Origin: Stratiolaelaps scimitus
Taxonomy: Eukaryota > Arthropoda > Arachnida > Mesostigmata > Laelapidae
Assembly (NCBI GenBank): GCA_019614645.1
Contig: JABWDB010000009.1
Location: 9,219,501-9,283,500 of the forward strand
DNA length: 64,000 nt
Reading direction: 5' to 3'
Part shown: one piece after another, positions 1 through 11,124 of the stretch
Layout of the letters: each line of letters starts with the position of its first letter
Position numbering within the stretch: position 1 is the stretch's first letter
Notes under the pieces: generated by a model
Told to the model about the DNA's origin: nothing
What the model saw: the letters and a program-made list of their open reading frames with translations, nothing else
The model's database searches: none
Translations under genes and position numbers: made by a program

Positions 1-2119
1 CTCACTGAATGAGAGTCTTCGCTTTTGTACTATATAGCAGATATTATTAGAAAAGTGCAGTATCGAGATACACGAACAATCGGTGCGTGATTGTGGTTGA
101 ATGTATCATCCGTCTGTGGCGTCAAAGGTGCGCGTGACATGCCAGTAGCGTGACATGTCTTGTTATCCCGCAGACCTCTCTATTTCTCTCACGCTCTCTC
201 ATCAGTTTGTTTGTTTCGATGTATCATGTCCATATAATGTACTCTGTCATTCTTGTGATGTATTCTGTTACTCGGCACTACTCTGTTCATTCGCCGGGTA
301 AATTTCCCAGGCTGACTCACAGCCAATGTTTAACGTCCACGTTACAACTGCTTTCGGCAGGGTAGTTGTAAGAGTAGTGGTGTTCTTGACATTTGCGTTT
401 CTTCTTAAACGATTCCTCTACGTCAGACTACTTTCATATTGTCGTCATACACTCGAAATCTAGAAGCTCTACGATAGCAACATGTGCCGTATTCCGAGCG
501 TTAATCGTTCGCTGTTGGCTCATTAGAAGACGAGTGAAAGATTCAAGCCCAACTCGCGAGTATCTCTTTTGGCATCGAATCTGGTGGTGGACTCTTCATT
601 TCGGGTCAATTCGCAAAGAACAGCAAGATACTCGCATGTCATATAACAGATAGGTTCTATGTCACTTCTACGCTTGATTGCGACAACTGCAATCGAGCGT
701 GTGTAAGGAGATTGAGGACAATGTATCAGCAGCTAGTCAACATGGTGTCGCGCGCCGCCGATCGGAATTAATAACAACAATGCTAGTCGGGCTCGAGAGC
801 GCGAGATGACGGCCTTGTCAGCTGTCTATGTGCTGTCGACAGATATGGTTTAAGAGCGAATCATATGTGAGTGTTCATTTCCTGTTAGGGATGACGGCAA
901 AATGGGAATCTGTTATAAAACAGATGGAGAGGGAAGCTACTACCGTTGGTTAGTTCTTCCTGAGGCTGTTGAAAGAAGCTGTCGCCCCACTGCTTGGGGC
1001 GTTTGTGGTCTGTTGACGTCAGAGACCCCCCCTGGGCATCCTTGCAAAGGTCTGTCAACATTAAAGCCTCATAGCTTGAACGGTGGCGACATGAGCAAGC
1101 CTATACGGAGAACGATAGTGTAACAATAACACCACCAACATGAACCCGGTTGTTCTATCGCATCGATAGACAACGTCGAAGCGATCGCCAACTCAAAGGC
1201 CACGGGCAGGCTTCAGCAGATCTCGAGCCGCGAAGGTATCAACCTGGCAGGACAAACGCAATCATATAGGCTTTTGCAATAGGTGGCCGCAACATGCAGC
1301 TGCCTCCGTTCGGAAATATGAGTTGGCGACTGTATGCGCAGCGAGCCGAACACATATATTCACGTATTGCGAAAGACGTACAGTATTTCGAGAGTGCTCA
1401 TATTGGATCTTAACTCCCGGAGACATTTCATACACGTCGCCAAATCTTCTACACAGTGATCTATTCGATGTAACATCAAAAATCGAACCCTAGATGTCCG
1501 TAATTAGCGTACGCTCAACAGGGCAGAATTTGAATGCTCCGCGCGCACCGTTATTAGGACGATCAAGCAAGCAGAACGCTGTTGTCTTTTTCACGAAATG
1601 TGTAAGGAGAGTCAGAGAGAGAAATTGAGTATAATATACATCACAGACAGTTGGTGTTCTCAACGGAACGAGTTAGTAAGCTCAATAACGTTTGGCGCAC
1701 AAGGGTTAGATGGGAATTCACGGGAATGGCAGACATCCTGCTGATCGCCTCCGTCAACAGTGGCCACAATAGCATTTCCAATTTAAGGTGCCATTGAAAT
1801 ATATCATAATATATCTATGATTTCATGGACACCACGCAGTGAAATTTTCTTCGCTGTTCATTTGCTATTACAGAAGCTCACTCGACAAAACATCACTGGG
1901 TGAAAATTCATCCTGGTCGAGCCTTCTCATCGCTACACCTATTGATTGCCAACGAGTCGAGTTTCGAGAAGTGGAAAATATGTTCGAACCATTTTGCAAG
2001 ATGTGAAAGATTAATTTAACGCTCGATTAACCCGAAAAACGAGATAGAGGGTGGGGATCCCCGAACCTCTGGTCGCCTTGACCCCTCCATCCAGCTTCAC
2101 CACGATATTAGCCTTCTAA
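1..2119. other. Intergenic or intronic, no gene seen
   Basis: A 73-codon plus-strand frame at 902 and a gccccactgcttggggc hairpin at about 985 are the only irregularities. No splice-supported exon. Confidence 0.5.
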
Positions 2120-2269
2120 TCAATCATCGGTGATACCTAGCGGGGGCATCCGCGCGTAATTAACTTCTGTAGTGTGCCTGTGTATAGACAACGGCCGCGC
2201 CATCTCATTGGATCTCAGCCCAACGAGGCGATGCTGCAAAGGTGTTGTGGCCCCTGAACAACGGCTGTG
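2120..2269 (-). CDS. Gene A last exon with stop
   Basis: 150 nt, 49 codons plus TGA. The acceptor is good (gttctctgctagcgttcatcctcag). Phase 0 matches exon 4 or exon 3. It ends NYARMPPLGITDD. No canonical AATAAA is seen just downstream; a TTAAAT cluster lies about 120 bases further on. Confidence 0.35.
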   Translation of the reverse strand, partial: HSRCSGATTPLQHRLVGLRSNEMARPLSIHRHTTEVNYARMPPLGITDD

Positions 2270-3015
2270 CTGAGGATGAACGCTAGCAGAGAACGCTGGC
2301 CAGCAAATGAATTCATATAATGACTTTCTAACGGAGGTGGTTGCAAACCGGCGCAACTCCCGGCAGCGTATCTCCACGATTTGAGCTGTTACCCAAATAT
2401 AAATGATGGCTTTTTGATAAAATATTCCACTAGTTAGAGGGAATGTTATTGTATAATAAATACGTATCCGACCTTTATCAAACCCTCTATCCTAGGTACA
2501 TGATAGCTGACATTAATTCTCAGTGAATCTCACGGTAAATTTCTCTTCATTACACACACCGTTCTACCGACAACTATCTACCGACCTCTGCCCCCCCATA
2601 ATCCCTAGAACTAATTCCTAACTACTGTATGTTTGAATAAATATAGTTTTTCTGTAATAGAAACATTAATCAATAGTAATAACTATAATGACAACATGAC
2701 ACCATAACGCACAACCGATCAAAAAGCCAAAATAACCAAGTGGCTTTGGCTGGGTCACCTTCAACGAGATGCACCTTTCACCTCGCTTACCAATGCCAAT
2801 GAACAAAAAAACGATGCCAGAGCAGACCATGTTTTTGCTTTTGATCTATTAGAGTAAATGTGAAACAGCGGGGTCCTTTTATTCTTGTTGATTCTCTCTC
2901 GACACGTAGCTGTTTAAAGATTGACTAGACTCGCGCGTTTTAGTCGAGCGTAATGAAATGAATACGAACTAAACGGAGCGTGGATTTCAAAGGTCAGCTG
3001 CGAAGGGTGAAAGAA

Positions 3016-3049
<34 letters not shown>

Positions 3050-5972
3050 TAACTGTGTGTGTGTTTAAGAGTATAATATATATATAGGCTTGTCCGTTCT
3101 CGTAACGTTACATAGCCACTGCATGGTAGTAGCACTATTGTCGGACAAGTTTCACATACAGGAGTGTCCATACAAGGACGTATTGTAATAATTTCACCGG
3201 AGGGAGATTCGGGATAAACGCAGCGGCGGGGAAGGTGTTCTGCATTGGATGATTGCTGCGCGAGTCCGCACACAATCAAACACACGACGTTCTTTTGCAA
3301 CGGCGATTCGAGTCATCTGCTTAAAAGCTCTTGTAGTCAAAAGCTACTTTATGGGACAGCAGCTGCGGTAAACGCTGCACCCTCTAAATGGTGGCTATTG
3401 CCGCCTCGCAGCTGTGCGACTCTCTCGCACGACGTTACCGGAACTTAATCCACCACACGACCACTACTGTTACTACGGCTAACGATTAGAAGGCGTTCTC
3501 TCTCTATCTCTCTCTATCTCAGTTATGCATTGTCAAGTTGCGAGACAGCGGCAGCGGTAACTGACATCGTTACAGTCTGTTGGACTCTATAGCTTACTCA
3601 CGTTGAGAGCGGAAGTAAGTTCGCTGTATAAGCCTGCTGCGTAAATGAAATATGCACACAGATGATAGCGAGAGAAAGATAGAGATCGACAGTGTGCCTG
3701 TCTATGAGACTGAGAGAGAAAATCAGCTGTCGAACAACCCGCATTTATGCGGCGGCTGGAACCTGGAGACTCGATAGGCTCGAAAGCGGCTCATTATGAC
3801 GAATTACTGCGGTGCAGCAACATCTGCGAACGGGGTGAGTGTTGAGTGTTGCCGCTGGGAGCAGACTGCTGTGATGGCCATTTTCATATGATCTCAAACA
3901 GAAGGGCACACACCACATATGTATATATAATATTATACGTATGTGACGTGTGGCATCGATGATATGATATATATTGACCTTCTATAATTTGTACTTGTCT
4001 ATCTTTGCGCTAATGAAAATTTACTCAAAACCTGTCGATGTTTCGACAGCTTACTTTCGTCGGATGAAACTACTTGAATAAGTTGTGTGAATAAGGATAA
4101 CAATAATCGTCGCACCAGATTGATGAAACTCGAGCGGTTTGCCTTCGATATTGCGCAGCAAAATGTGTACGACGACGCTTACGAACAGGAAATATTCGTT
4201 TAAGGCCAATAACCTTCCACCTTTCCTCAGGGTGATAGCTAAAGGTTAAGTGCTGAGGCCTGTCACATAGGGGACAAGCTGAGGGTCGGCTTAAACAAAA
4301 ATAGGACAATAATTTTAGGGGCTCACTCGGCCTGGCGTGGCCGTTCGTTGTACGAACGAGGACGATACGAAGCGAACTTGATTTTTTTTTCAATAATACT
4401 CATATAACTAGGATTTCCCCTTCTGAATTCAAAAGTTCCCCGCTTAACTTCATGAGAACGTGCAACGATAACACTTACTGCGGTGATGCAGGGGCTCATC
4501 GAGCTCGAGATCAATTGTTGACCGCGTCCGGCTGAGAGATCGCTGTTCCTGAAGGTCTTCGAAGAGCGACTTCGGACGTGAAGCCCCACGAGAAGTCGAC
4601 GCAGTACGCCGGAGGCTAGCTGATAACGCATTCACAAATCAAGTGAAGTTGCTTGTTTTTTAGTACGGAACATTATGTTAACGTGTGCCGCTTTCCTGTT
4701 GCCCTTCCGAGTACACACGTCGGAGCATACACCGCTCACCGGCAATTGACTACCGCAAACTTCCCGGACAAGACACAGCCCTGACTCTCTCGTATCTTCT
4801 ATTGTTAAGCATTGGGGGTCACATGCAGGCATTGCACGGTACACGCGAACAAACGCTGTCCTCAAGATTAATTGCGATCTCAATTCCCACAGGGCGTGCG
4901 GGACTAAGCTTCTAACTAATGCAAACGTAGTTTACCCTATGAGAAGAGCCTAACTCCATTAGCGTTATCTGAACACAATCGATACACGTTTCGTTTGCGA
5001 CAAACGGGATTCTAACGAAATTGTGCATCGTCACAGTAGAAAATTCTTCAGACCCCTGAACGGATCTGACTCTAACAAAACAACCAAGAGGCTTCCAAGT
5101 TCAATTGCAAACGCCGTTCAAATACAGGTCTACATTATACGAGTCTGTGTCTTCGCATTAATTTGCTATGCTAATTCCCAATTTTTAATATCAAATAATC
5201 AGATTCCTTTCGAGAAATAGCTTGGGTTAGTCTGACAGAGCTATCACATAATAATCATCATAACAATAGTACCGTATAATACTATCAGGATCATAGATCA
5301 TATTAAACAGAGTGGCATGGGGGCAGTTCTGAGAACTTGGAACGCTAGGGTTTCGGTTCGAATACCGCAGGCCACACATATGGTGTTTGAAGGCTGTAGC
5401 AAGCCATAGCCCATGTAATGATACCTGTAGAAAATCTCTTCAGCTTTTTCGCCTTCTAAACAGAACTATCTAACAAGAGCTCATTCTTCTAACGTTGATA
5501 TGTTCACATAAGATCATGGATGCATCTTTGCTTATTCGGGGTCGGATATTGATTATGACAAACGACACAATAGTGATATTTGACCTCATATTAAATAAGG
5601 ACAAAATTTGATCTGACTAGATTCAAATTCTGCTGTTTAGTGAGGCCACAGTATACGGGGCTAACTGTAGCATGTCTCAATGAACACATTTGTTACTGCA
5701 CAATAAAACAGATACTATCGACATATTATTATTATTATTATCGAACGATACTTGAACGAAACACAATGATATCAACGACGTGCTCACTTACATCCGATCA
5801 CTGACGACTCGCCGAACGCTCCGACGTCAGGTCTGTCCGATCGAAAAGATGTCCTTCCCAGGGAACCCGTGTAACGTCTCTCGCACTCTTCGAGCGTCGG
5901 CTCGTAGAGGGCGGAACCGAACTTGTGGTTATCCCGATAAATCAAAGTCAGCGGACGTTTCCAATTGACCAT
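2120..5972 (-). CDS. Five-exon gene encoding a ~200-residue protein (gene A)
   Basis: Five minus-strand exons (5972-5792, 4619-4479, 3636-3602, 3255-3160, 2269-2120) join in phase from ATG to TGA. The first is the most convincing: ATG follows an acceptor at once, 60 codons contain FGSALYEPTLEECERRY and RSDRPDVGAFGE, and it ends in GTAAGTGAG. The second is Ser/Arg rich (SLRRTASTSRG, SLFEDLQEQRS) with GTAAGTGT. Phases at the four junctions are 1, 1, 0, 0. No signal peptide or membrane segment is visible, so the product is probably cytoplasmic. The family is unrecognised. A small arthropod muscle filament protein (myofilin class, about 20 kDa) is a guess from size and style only. Exons one and two are solid; three to five are progressively less sure. 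Confidence 0.5.
3018..3047. repeat. (AT)n microsatellite
   Basis: Runs into the frame that continues past gene A exon 4. Confidence 0.9.
3160..3255 (-). CDS. Gene A exon 4 (tentative)
   Basis: 96 nt, 32 codons, phase 0 at both ends. The acceptor ends ctcgcgcag and the donor is GTATGTGAA. It contains HLPRRCVYPESPSGE. The open frame runs on past the donor into a TA array, so the splice site rests on consensus and phase only. Confidence 0.3.
3602..3636 (-). CDS. Gene A exon 3 (small, NAGNAG acceptor)
   Basis: 35 nt reading GLYSELTSALN between a pyrimidine-rich acceptor (catatttcatttacgcagcag) and donor GTGAGTAAG. Phase fits exon 2. Two acceptors three bases apart both keep the frame and give Thr-Gly or Ser at the junction. 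Confidence 0.4.
4479..4619 (-). CDS. Gene A exon 2
   Basis: 141 nt. It starts with two bases that complete the codon left by exon 1 (T+CT, Ser), has 46 codons, and leaves one base before GTAAGTGT. It is rich in Ser, Arg and Thr (RRTASTSRGASRPKS), then acidic (DLELDEP). This looks like a disordered, phosphorylatable segment. Confidence 0.55.
5312..5375 (+). other. tRNA-like remnant
   Basis: A 64-nt stretch begins gtggc and ends gccac, which can pair as an acceptor-like stem. It carries a B-box-like ggttcgaata flanked by cgg/ccg. It is too short for a standard tRNA and the B box is imperfect, so it is probably a decayed tRNA pseudogene or SINE head. Confidence 0.3.
5792..5972 (-). CDS. Gene A exon 1 (coding start)
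   Basis: 181 nt, 60 codons plus one base. The acceptor, ending ctcgtttgcag, directly precedes ATG, so a non-coding exon probably lies upstream. It opens MVNWKRPLTLIYRDNHKFGS and ends AFGESSVIG before donor GTAAGTGAG. The opposite strand shows nothing comparable. Confidence 0.6.
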
Positions 5973-7644
5973 CTGCAAACGAGAGCCGGCGTCGCGGCGC
6001 ACGGCAGATACAGAACGAGCACATGGATAGGAAGTATGAGATCTATTGATAGATACACATTATAGATACATATATATATATATTATGGATAGGGAGAGCA
6101 TGCGTTTGTTGTAATCAGAAACGTCCGTGTTACAGCCGGCGAAAGACGACGATCTGTCGACGATGATTTGACGCCGCCGTGTTGGTTCGGGCAGGGAGGG
6201 GGAGGTGGTCCTGGAAGAGGCTGCGGGGTCAGATGGCGGAAGATAGGCTGACCCGTTTTACGGCGACGACCGCCGGGTGATCATTTATCGTCGTTGTTAC
6301 CGTAGGACGAGGACATTTTGCAAGCCCGTGATAGCGAAGGGTGGCCCAGCTGGTCGGAATCGATCGAGTGCGTGGGTGATGGCATAAGAGTGCTCTGAGT
6401 GCGCCGTGAGGTCGAATCTGCTTCGGACTGAGCACCTTGTTGATTTGATGGCCGATGCCGTGTGGCTCGCCTTCTCTAAACAGGTAATCTCTGTCGTTTT
6501 CGTCACTGGTAATCACTACTAATCATCAATGGGATGTTGAGTGGATATTATCATAGTGGCGATACTCTGTACATTTTGCTTTGTGCCCTGACGAACGATA
6601 ATACCGAATCTGATCCCGAATCAGTTGTTTCACTTGGAATCACCGAATGGTTTTACGGTGAACGAATTCGGCGAACGACCGAATTCGTTCGACCACAGAG
6701 ATTCTGATCCTGTTAAGTACAATCAAGCGTTCCAGATGATGGGTGAGCTTATCAAATCGATGATATTTTGCGGCATCGGCAAAGTTTTGCTCTCCGCTCA
6801 TATCTAAGCGTCGCATAGATCAATACCGATTTAGATTCACTTGATCTTCTAGGTCACAGACGTTTTCCACTGGGTGCCTACAGTGTAACTGCGGTCTTCG
6901 TCAACAAAAACTCGATGAGGAGAGTGGCCTCAATGCAAAGTGATCACATTTGTGTCTTATGAACGTTGTTTTACCACCGACACGATCCAACTATCGGTAT
7001 TTATTGCTAGCCAAATATAGGCATTGTTTCCAAACATTATTTTTTCATTCACCTACTGAACTATGTAATCAACGCTCGGCATAGATACAGGGTGAATATT
7101 TTCCCATGGATACCCGCCACGGGAAGTCAGCTGAGGGTCAGCCAAACGAAACGAAGAGGCAATAGATATATGTATGCTCAGATTCCGACACTCGTTATTC
7201 AGATCAGGCAATAGTGCATTATTACTAATCGTCCATTTCTCGTCCATTAATCGTCCATGAATCGGGCATAACCACAAAGTGCAGCGACTTAAGATTTGCC
7301 TCCCCGCCGTCGTCTTCTCCTATCGAAATCACCAAGACTTATTATTACTTCTCGCGAACTCGTCATCATACTGATTAAACTGAGACAAGTTGTCTCTAGC
7401 AGACCAGAAAAATCCCGTATTGCTGGCCACTCTCTACTCAGCCTCGGTGTGCCTTTCTTCGAAATAATGAACAGCACCAATCCGTTCAGCACATCAATTA
7501 TCACTCTATTCATTTTGCACTGATAATGTGCTCCGCCGCGACGAGCCTAAAAATAAACAAACATACAACAAGACAACTGCAACACACCTCCATTTCTTCA
7601 CAGCACTTACTTTCACTTGTATGGCTTGCTACCCAGGGAACAAA
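5973..7644. other. Gap upstream of gene A
   Basis: Probably holds the gene A 5' UTR and promoter. Nothing diagnostic was seen apart from a short TA run near 6069. Confidence 0.4.
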
Positions 7645-7743
7645 TCACGGGTCCTCGTCGGTTGTACTACCACCGTTGGCGTTGGAAATCGCCGCTGTCG
7701 AACGCAGCAGTCTCAGTTCGTAGTCGGGATGAATGCGGACCGT
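7645..7743 (-). CDS. Possible 3' exon of another minus-strand gene
   Basis: 99 nt with a clean acceptor (gggcgtttcttag), 32 codons and TGA. It contains RIHPDYELRLLRSTAAIS and ends GGSTTDEDP. A GTAAGTGC donor follows in the presumed 3' UTR. Upstream, a minus-strand frame rich in Ser and Gly at about 7825-8211 could donate in phase through a weak GTACAG site. Family not recognised. Confidence 0.35.
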   Translation of the reverse strand, partial: TVRIHPDYELRLLRSTAAISNANGGSTTDEDP

Positions 7744-7899
7744 CTAAGAAACGCCCGTAGACACTGAAGCAGGAGATCACCCGCACAAAGCCGTCATGTG
7801 CCACCTACTCTGTACCGTGTTGTCGCTATTGTGGCGGATAGTCAACCCAGACCTTCGTGATGTATAGCGATCTCCTGATAGGATACGGCTGCGTACGAT

Positions 7900-8160
7900 G
7901 CTACCGCCACCGCCGCCGCCGCCGCGGCTGCTTCTGCTGCTGCCGCCGCCAGCGCTAAACTCGTCAGACGAGACGACAGGCCTCTCAATCTCTCTCGATC
8001 TCTCTCGCGCGCGAGAAAGCGAGAGAGAGAGAGAGAGAGAGAGAGAAGTACGTCGCGCGGACCAGTGATCTTCACCAGCAGAGTGCAGGCAGCTCTCAGA
8101 TCTCACGCTGCCGCTGGTTGGCGCTACCGTGGGCAGTAGCAGCACCAGAGCATCGTTGAA
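7900..8160. promoter_or_regulatory. GC-rich, possibly bidirectional promoter region
   Basis: A GCC/GCT triplet run, a palindromic CGCGCG core and a (GA)n tract separate a possible minus-strand 3' exon and frame from a plus-strand ATG. No TATA box is seen. The role is inferred from composition and divergent layout only. Confidence 0.25.
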
Positions 8161-8181
8161 CGTCTCGAAAATACAGGAAGA

Positions 8182-8215
8182 ATGGACAAGACGCCGAGCG
8201 AGGGAGAACACTCAG
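8182..8215 (+). CDS. Possible first coding exon
   Basis: ATG in a good Kozak context (aagaATGg) opens MDKTPSEGEHS up to CAG|GTCAGT. The same frame stays open to 8391 if unspliced, giving 69 residues with an Ala-rich middle. It lies just downstream of a GC- and GA-rich block that would suit a promoter. Family unknown. Confidence 0.3.
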
Positions 8216-8399
8216 GTCAGTGCGAGGAAGGTCCTGCTGATGCAGCTGCTGCCGCTGGCGCGACGGCGGTGGCTACCGTTCAAACGAAGGCTACTCAAGC
8301 AACTAACGACACCACACCCTGTCCGAACTTGTCGCCAGAGGTCTTCCCAAATCTTCGAATGGCCACCAGTGCACAAACCTGCGTGCACTGATCTATACG

Positions 8400-9362
8400 G
8401 TGCAGCAAATAGGCTTATGAATGACACCAAAAACACGCAATATTCGATTGGAACCCCTAATCAACCCCCTCTGCTCAAGCCCAATATCTCGCCACACATG
8501 CTCACGCTAGAAATGCATAACGTGCAACACTTACAAGGACCTCCGATCCACTCAGAGTTCACTGTAATACGCTTGCGAGCCGTTGTTCAACTGAGTACTT
8601 GTGCTGGCTGGAACATATATTGCTTGCATTGTTTTTTTGGGCGAGAAAAATCACCCATTTCTCACACGGTCGATAATGCGTCGTGTGGTTGATCAGAATG
8701 TTTTACATATGCAACTATGATATGTATAAGATCTTTTAGATTACCTATATCTAACGTTAATCAATTGTAGTTGACAACTTTCTAGCTAATTAATCGAATG
8801 AGAATGGTCGATTGTTCGCAAAAGCATAATTTTCATATCACGACTCAACATTCGGCTAAAAAGACACTAGCCCTCGTTACTCGCCAACGATCTTCATATA
8901 TTCGGTCTCCCTAGGTAGTTCGCTAAATGAAGGGAGCCTTCAGGAGTGACCGTCAGCGTGATCGTTGAAGTAACCGTTTGCATCAGTCATTTCGTAAAGG
9001 ACTTCAGATCTCTATGTAGTGTTGTTATATCGACGTGTGAGCATGATGGTCGTCGAACCTCACTGACATGAAATTGCAAATTCACTGTGGCCTCTTTCGT
9101 TCGTTAGTATCGTGTGCAGCGCGACCGCCGAGGCTAGAAAGCAGTGTTGTGGCTCCTTGTGTAACCAACTACCTTTTCTCAGTTGAAAATACAACACCAG
9201 AATGATGGGTGCGACCTCCACCGTTGAACACTGACATTTAAGGGGTCCGTCGTATGGAGCAATGTAGAAAGCACTACCCTGTACGCTAAATATGGCTGAT
9301 AATCTGTCCGAGACACCAGCACAATACAGACACAAACCAAAAATGTAGCGAAGGCAAACGAA

Positions 9363-9416
<54 letters not shown>

Positions 9417-11039
9417 ATAAATAAATGAGGTTTGTGTAAATAATGAAATCCAGCAAAACTTGCATTAAATTGACAATAAATATAGCTATTATTATACTAT
9501 TTCGTTCAATTTTTCACTCATATTGTCTATTACCGACACTATTCTTGTTACTTCATCTTCTATTCTCGCGGTGTTTTATGGTATACACACCTAACTACCT
9601 ATTACAATGGTGCAAAAGTAAATACGGGGTAAAAAACAGTACACTATTAGACAGAACTATCACTAATATTACTATTAATTTTATATTATATTATTATTAC
9701 GATTGTTGCGTTAACGTAATGTCATATTTCATCTCCAACACATTTATCTCACTGAAACCGAAGCACGCTTGCGTTAAAATGCCCGCAAATTGACGCAAAT
9801 GAAGATTCGCGATATTCGTCTTATCATCCGCCATCCTCCACGCGTCGATGTTGCCTCCTCAAAGAATGACGTCCGCAATCGACGATACAGGCGGTTGCCT
9901 AGACAAATATCGCATACAAACGATCCATATGATTCGGCACTAAGCAACGCTGTGAACGGCTAACGGCCCCCCCATTATCACCCAAAGCAGAAATGAACCT
10001 TGGCGGAAAAAGCAAGAGGAAACATTTTCACTCGAACCAATGACGTGGGTACGACCAGCCGTTGTATTTCGCTACTGAGCGTAAAACAGCGTCATAGCTG
10101 CTGATGCTGGTGGTGGTGCTGCTGCTGCTATAGATTCTGCTGATTCTTTAATGTGACCCCGTCGTCGAAAAACCGACACAAGTTTTACTGTTCAGCCGTC
10201 AATCAGAAAATAAGGAAAGCGTTACGTTGATTCGAATGCTGAATCGAATCGAATGTTGTATGTATGGACATGCGAGTATATTTAGCAGAAGATATCGTAT
10301 ATTTCTTTGTCTTGACACAAACGGAAACTGCTCACAGAGAGAGCAGTGTTACTAATTGAACTGCCTAATATTCGTACGTTAGCCATATATGGACATTTAG
10401 AGAAAGAACAGCTATATTTAGAGGGAAGGTGCGCTGTGCCGTTGTGGCTAAATCGAGCCGGGTGATGATGATGAGGATGTCAAAGTATTTATGCATAATG
10501 CCTCATCCTGGGACAAAAGTAGAAATAATAATTACATTCAATTGCGATTGCGATATGATGTCATCCAGATCTGGAAAGTAGAATAGATGATGAATGTTGC
10601 ATCAAGAGGCGAACGTCTGACCAATTGAAAACAATCCGACGATTCCGTGTACAATATATATAATATATACCTATCATACAGCCAAATATGTGTTCGTGTG
10701 CTAGATCAGATACACGTTATCGTCATGCTCCGCATCACTGTGTCCGTCAACCGCAATCAGCGCCATCGAAGCACTGTGCGTTACAGACACAAATGTACAA
10801 ACTAACAAAGCAACACGTGTTTTGAACAGGTGTCTATGTGTCCCGAGAGATAAATTATCACCAAAACAGTGCTGTTTCCACCGCGGCCAACACACACACA
10901 TACACACACACACACTCGCTCTCCAATACTGTGCCTCATAGACGAAGAGCCATTCCGTTCGTATTGAACAGCGTCGCGAGGCAAACCTACAGTTATACAT
11001 ACAGTAGTACATGACTATTTATATTGCACATACAACAGC
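8400..11039. other. Region without supported genes
   Basis: Contains the AT array at 9.4 kb and a strong minus-strand acceptor near 9316 (gtgctggtgtctcggacag) followed by two competing frames, neither convincing. Confidence 0.4.
9368..9414. repeat. (AT)n microsatellite
   Basis: Uninterrupted AT array of about 47 bp. Confidence 0.95.
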
Positions 11040-11124
11040 CTAGGCTTTGTCACGGCGATAGTCGTCTAGCCCCACCTTGTCTTCCCCGACTCGACCCAGC
11101 CACTGTTGTGACATCTGCCTTATG
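11040..11124 (-). CDS. Gene B last exon with stop
   Basis: 85 nt reading IRQMSQQWLGRVGEDKVGLD and ending DYRRDKA before TAG. AATATAAAT just downstream could act as a weak polyadenylation signal. Confidence 0.45.

Noticed and set aside
902..1123. 73-codon plus-strand frame
   Set aside because: No splice or homology support, includes a hairpin, and reads like non-coding sequence.
9060..9335. 91-codon minus-strand frame after a very good acceptor
   Set aside because: Competing frame equally open, joining to gene B would create a stop, and gene B has a better terminal exon at 11040.
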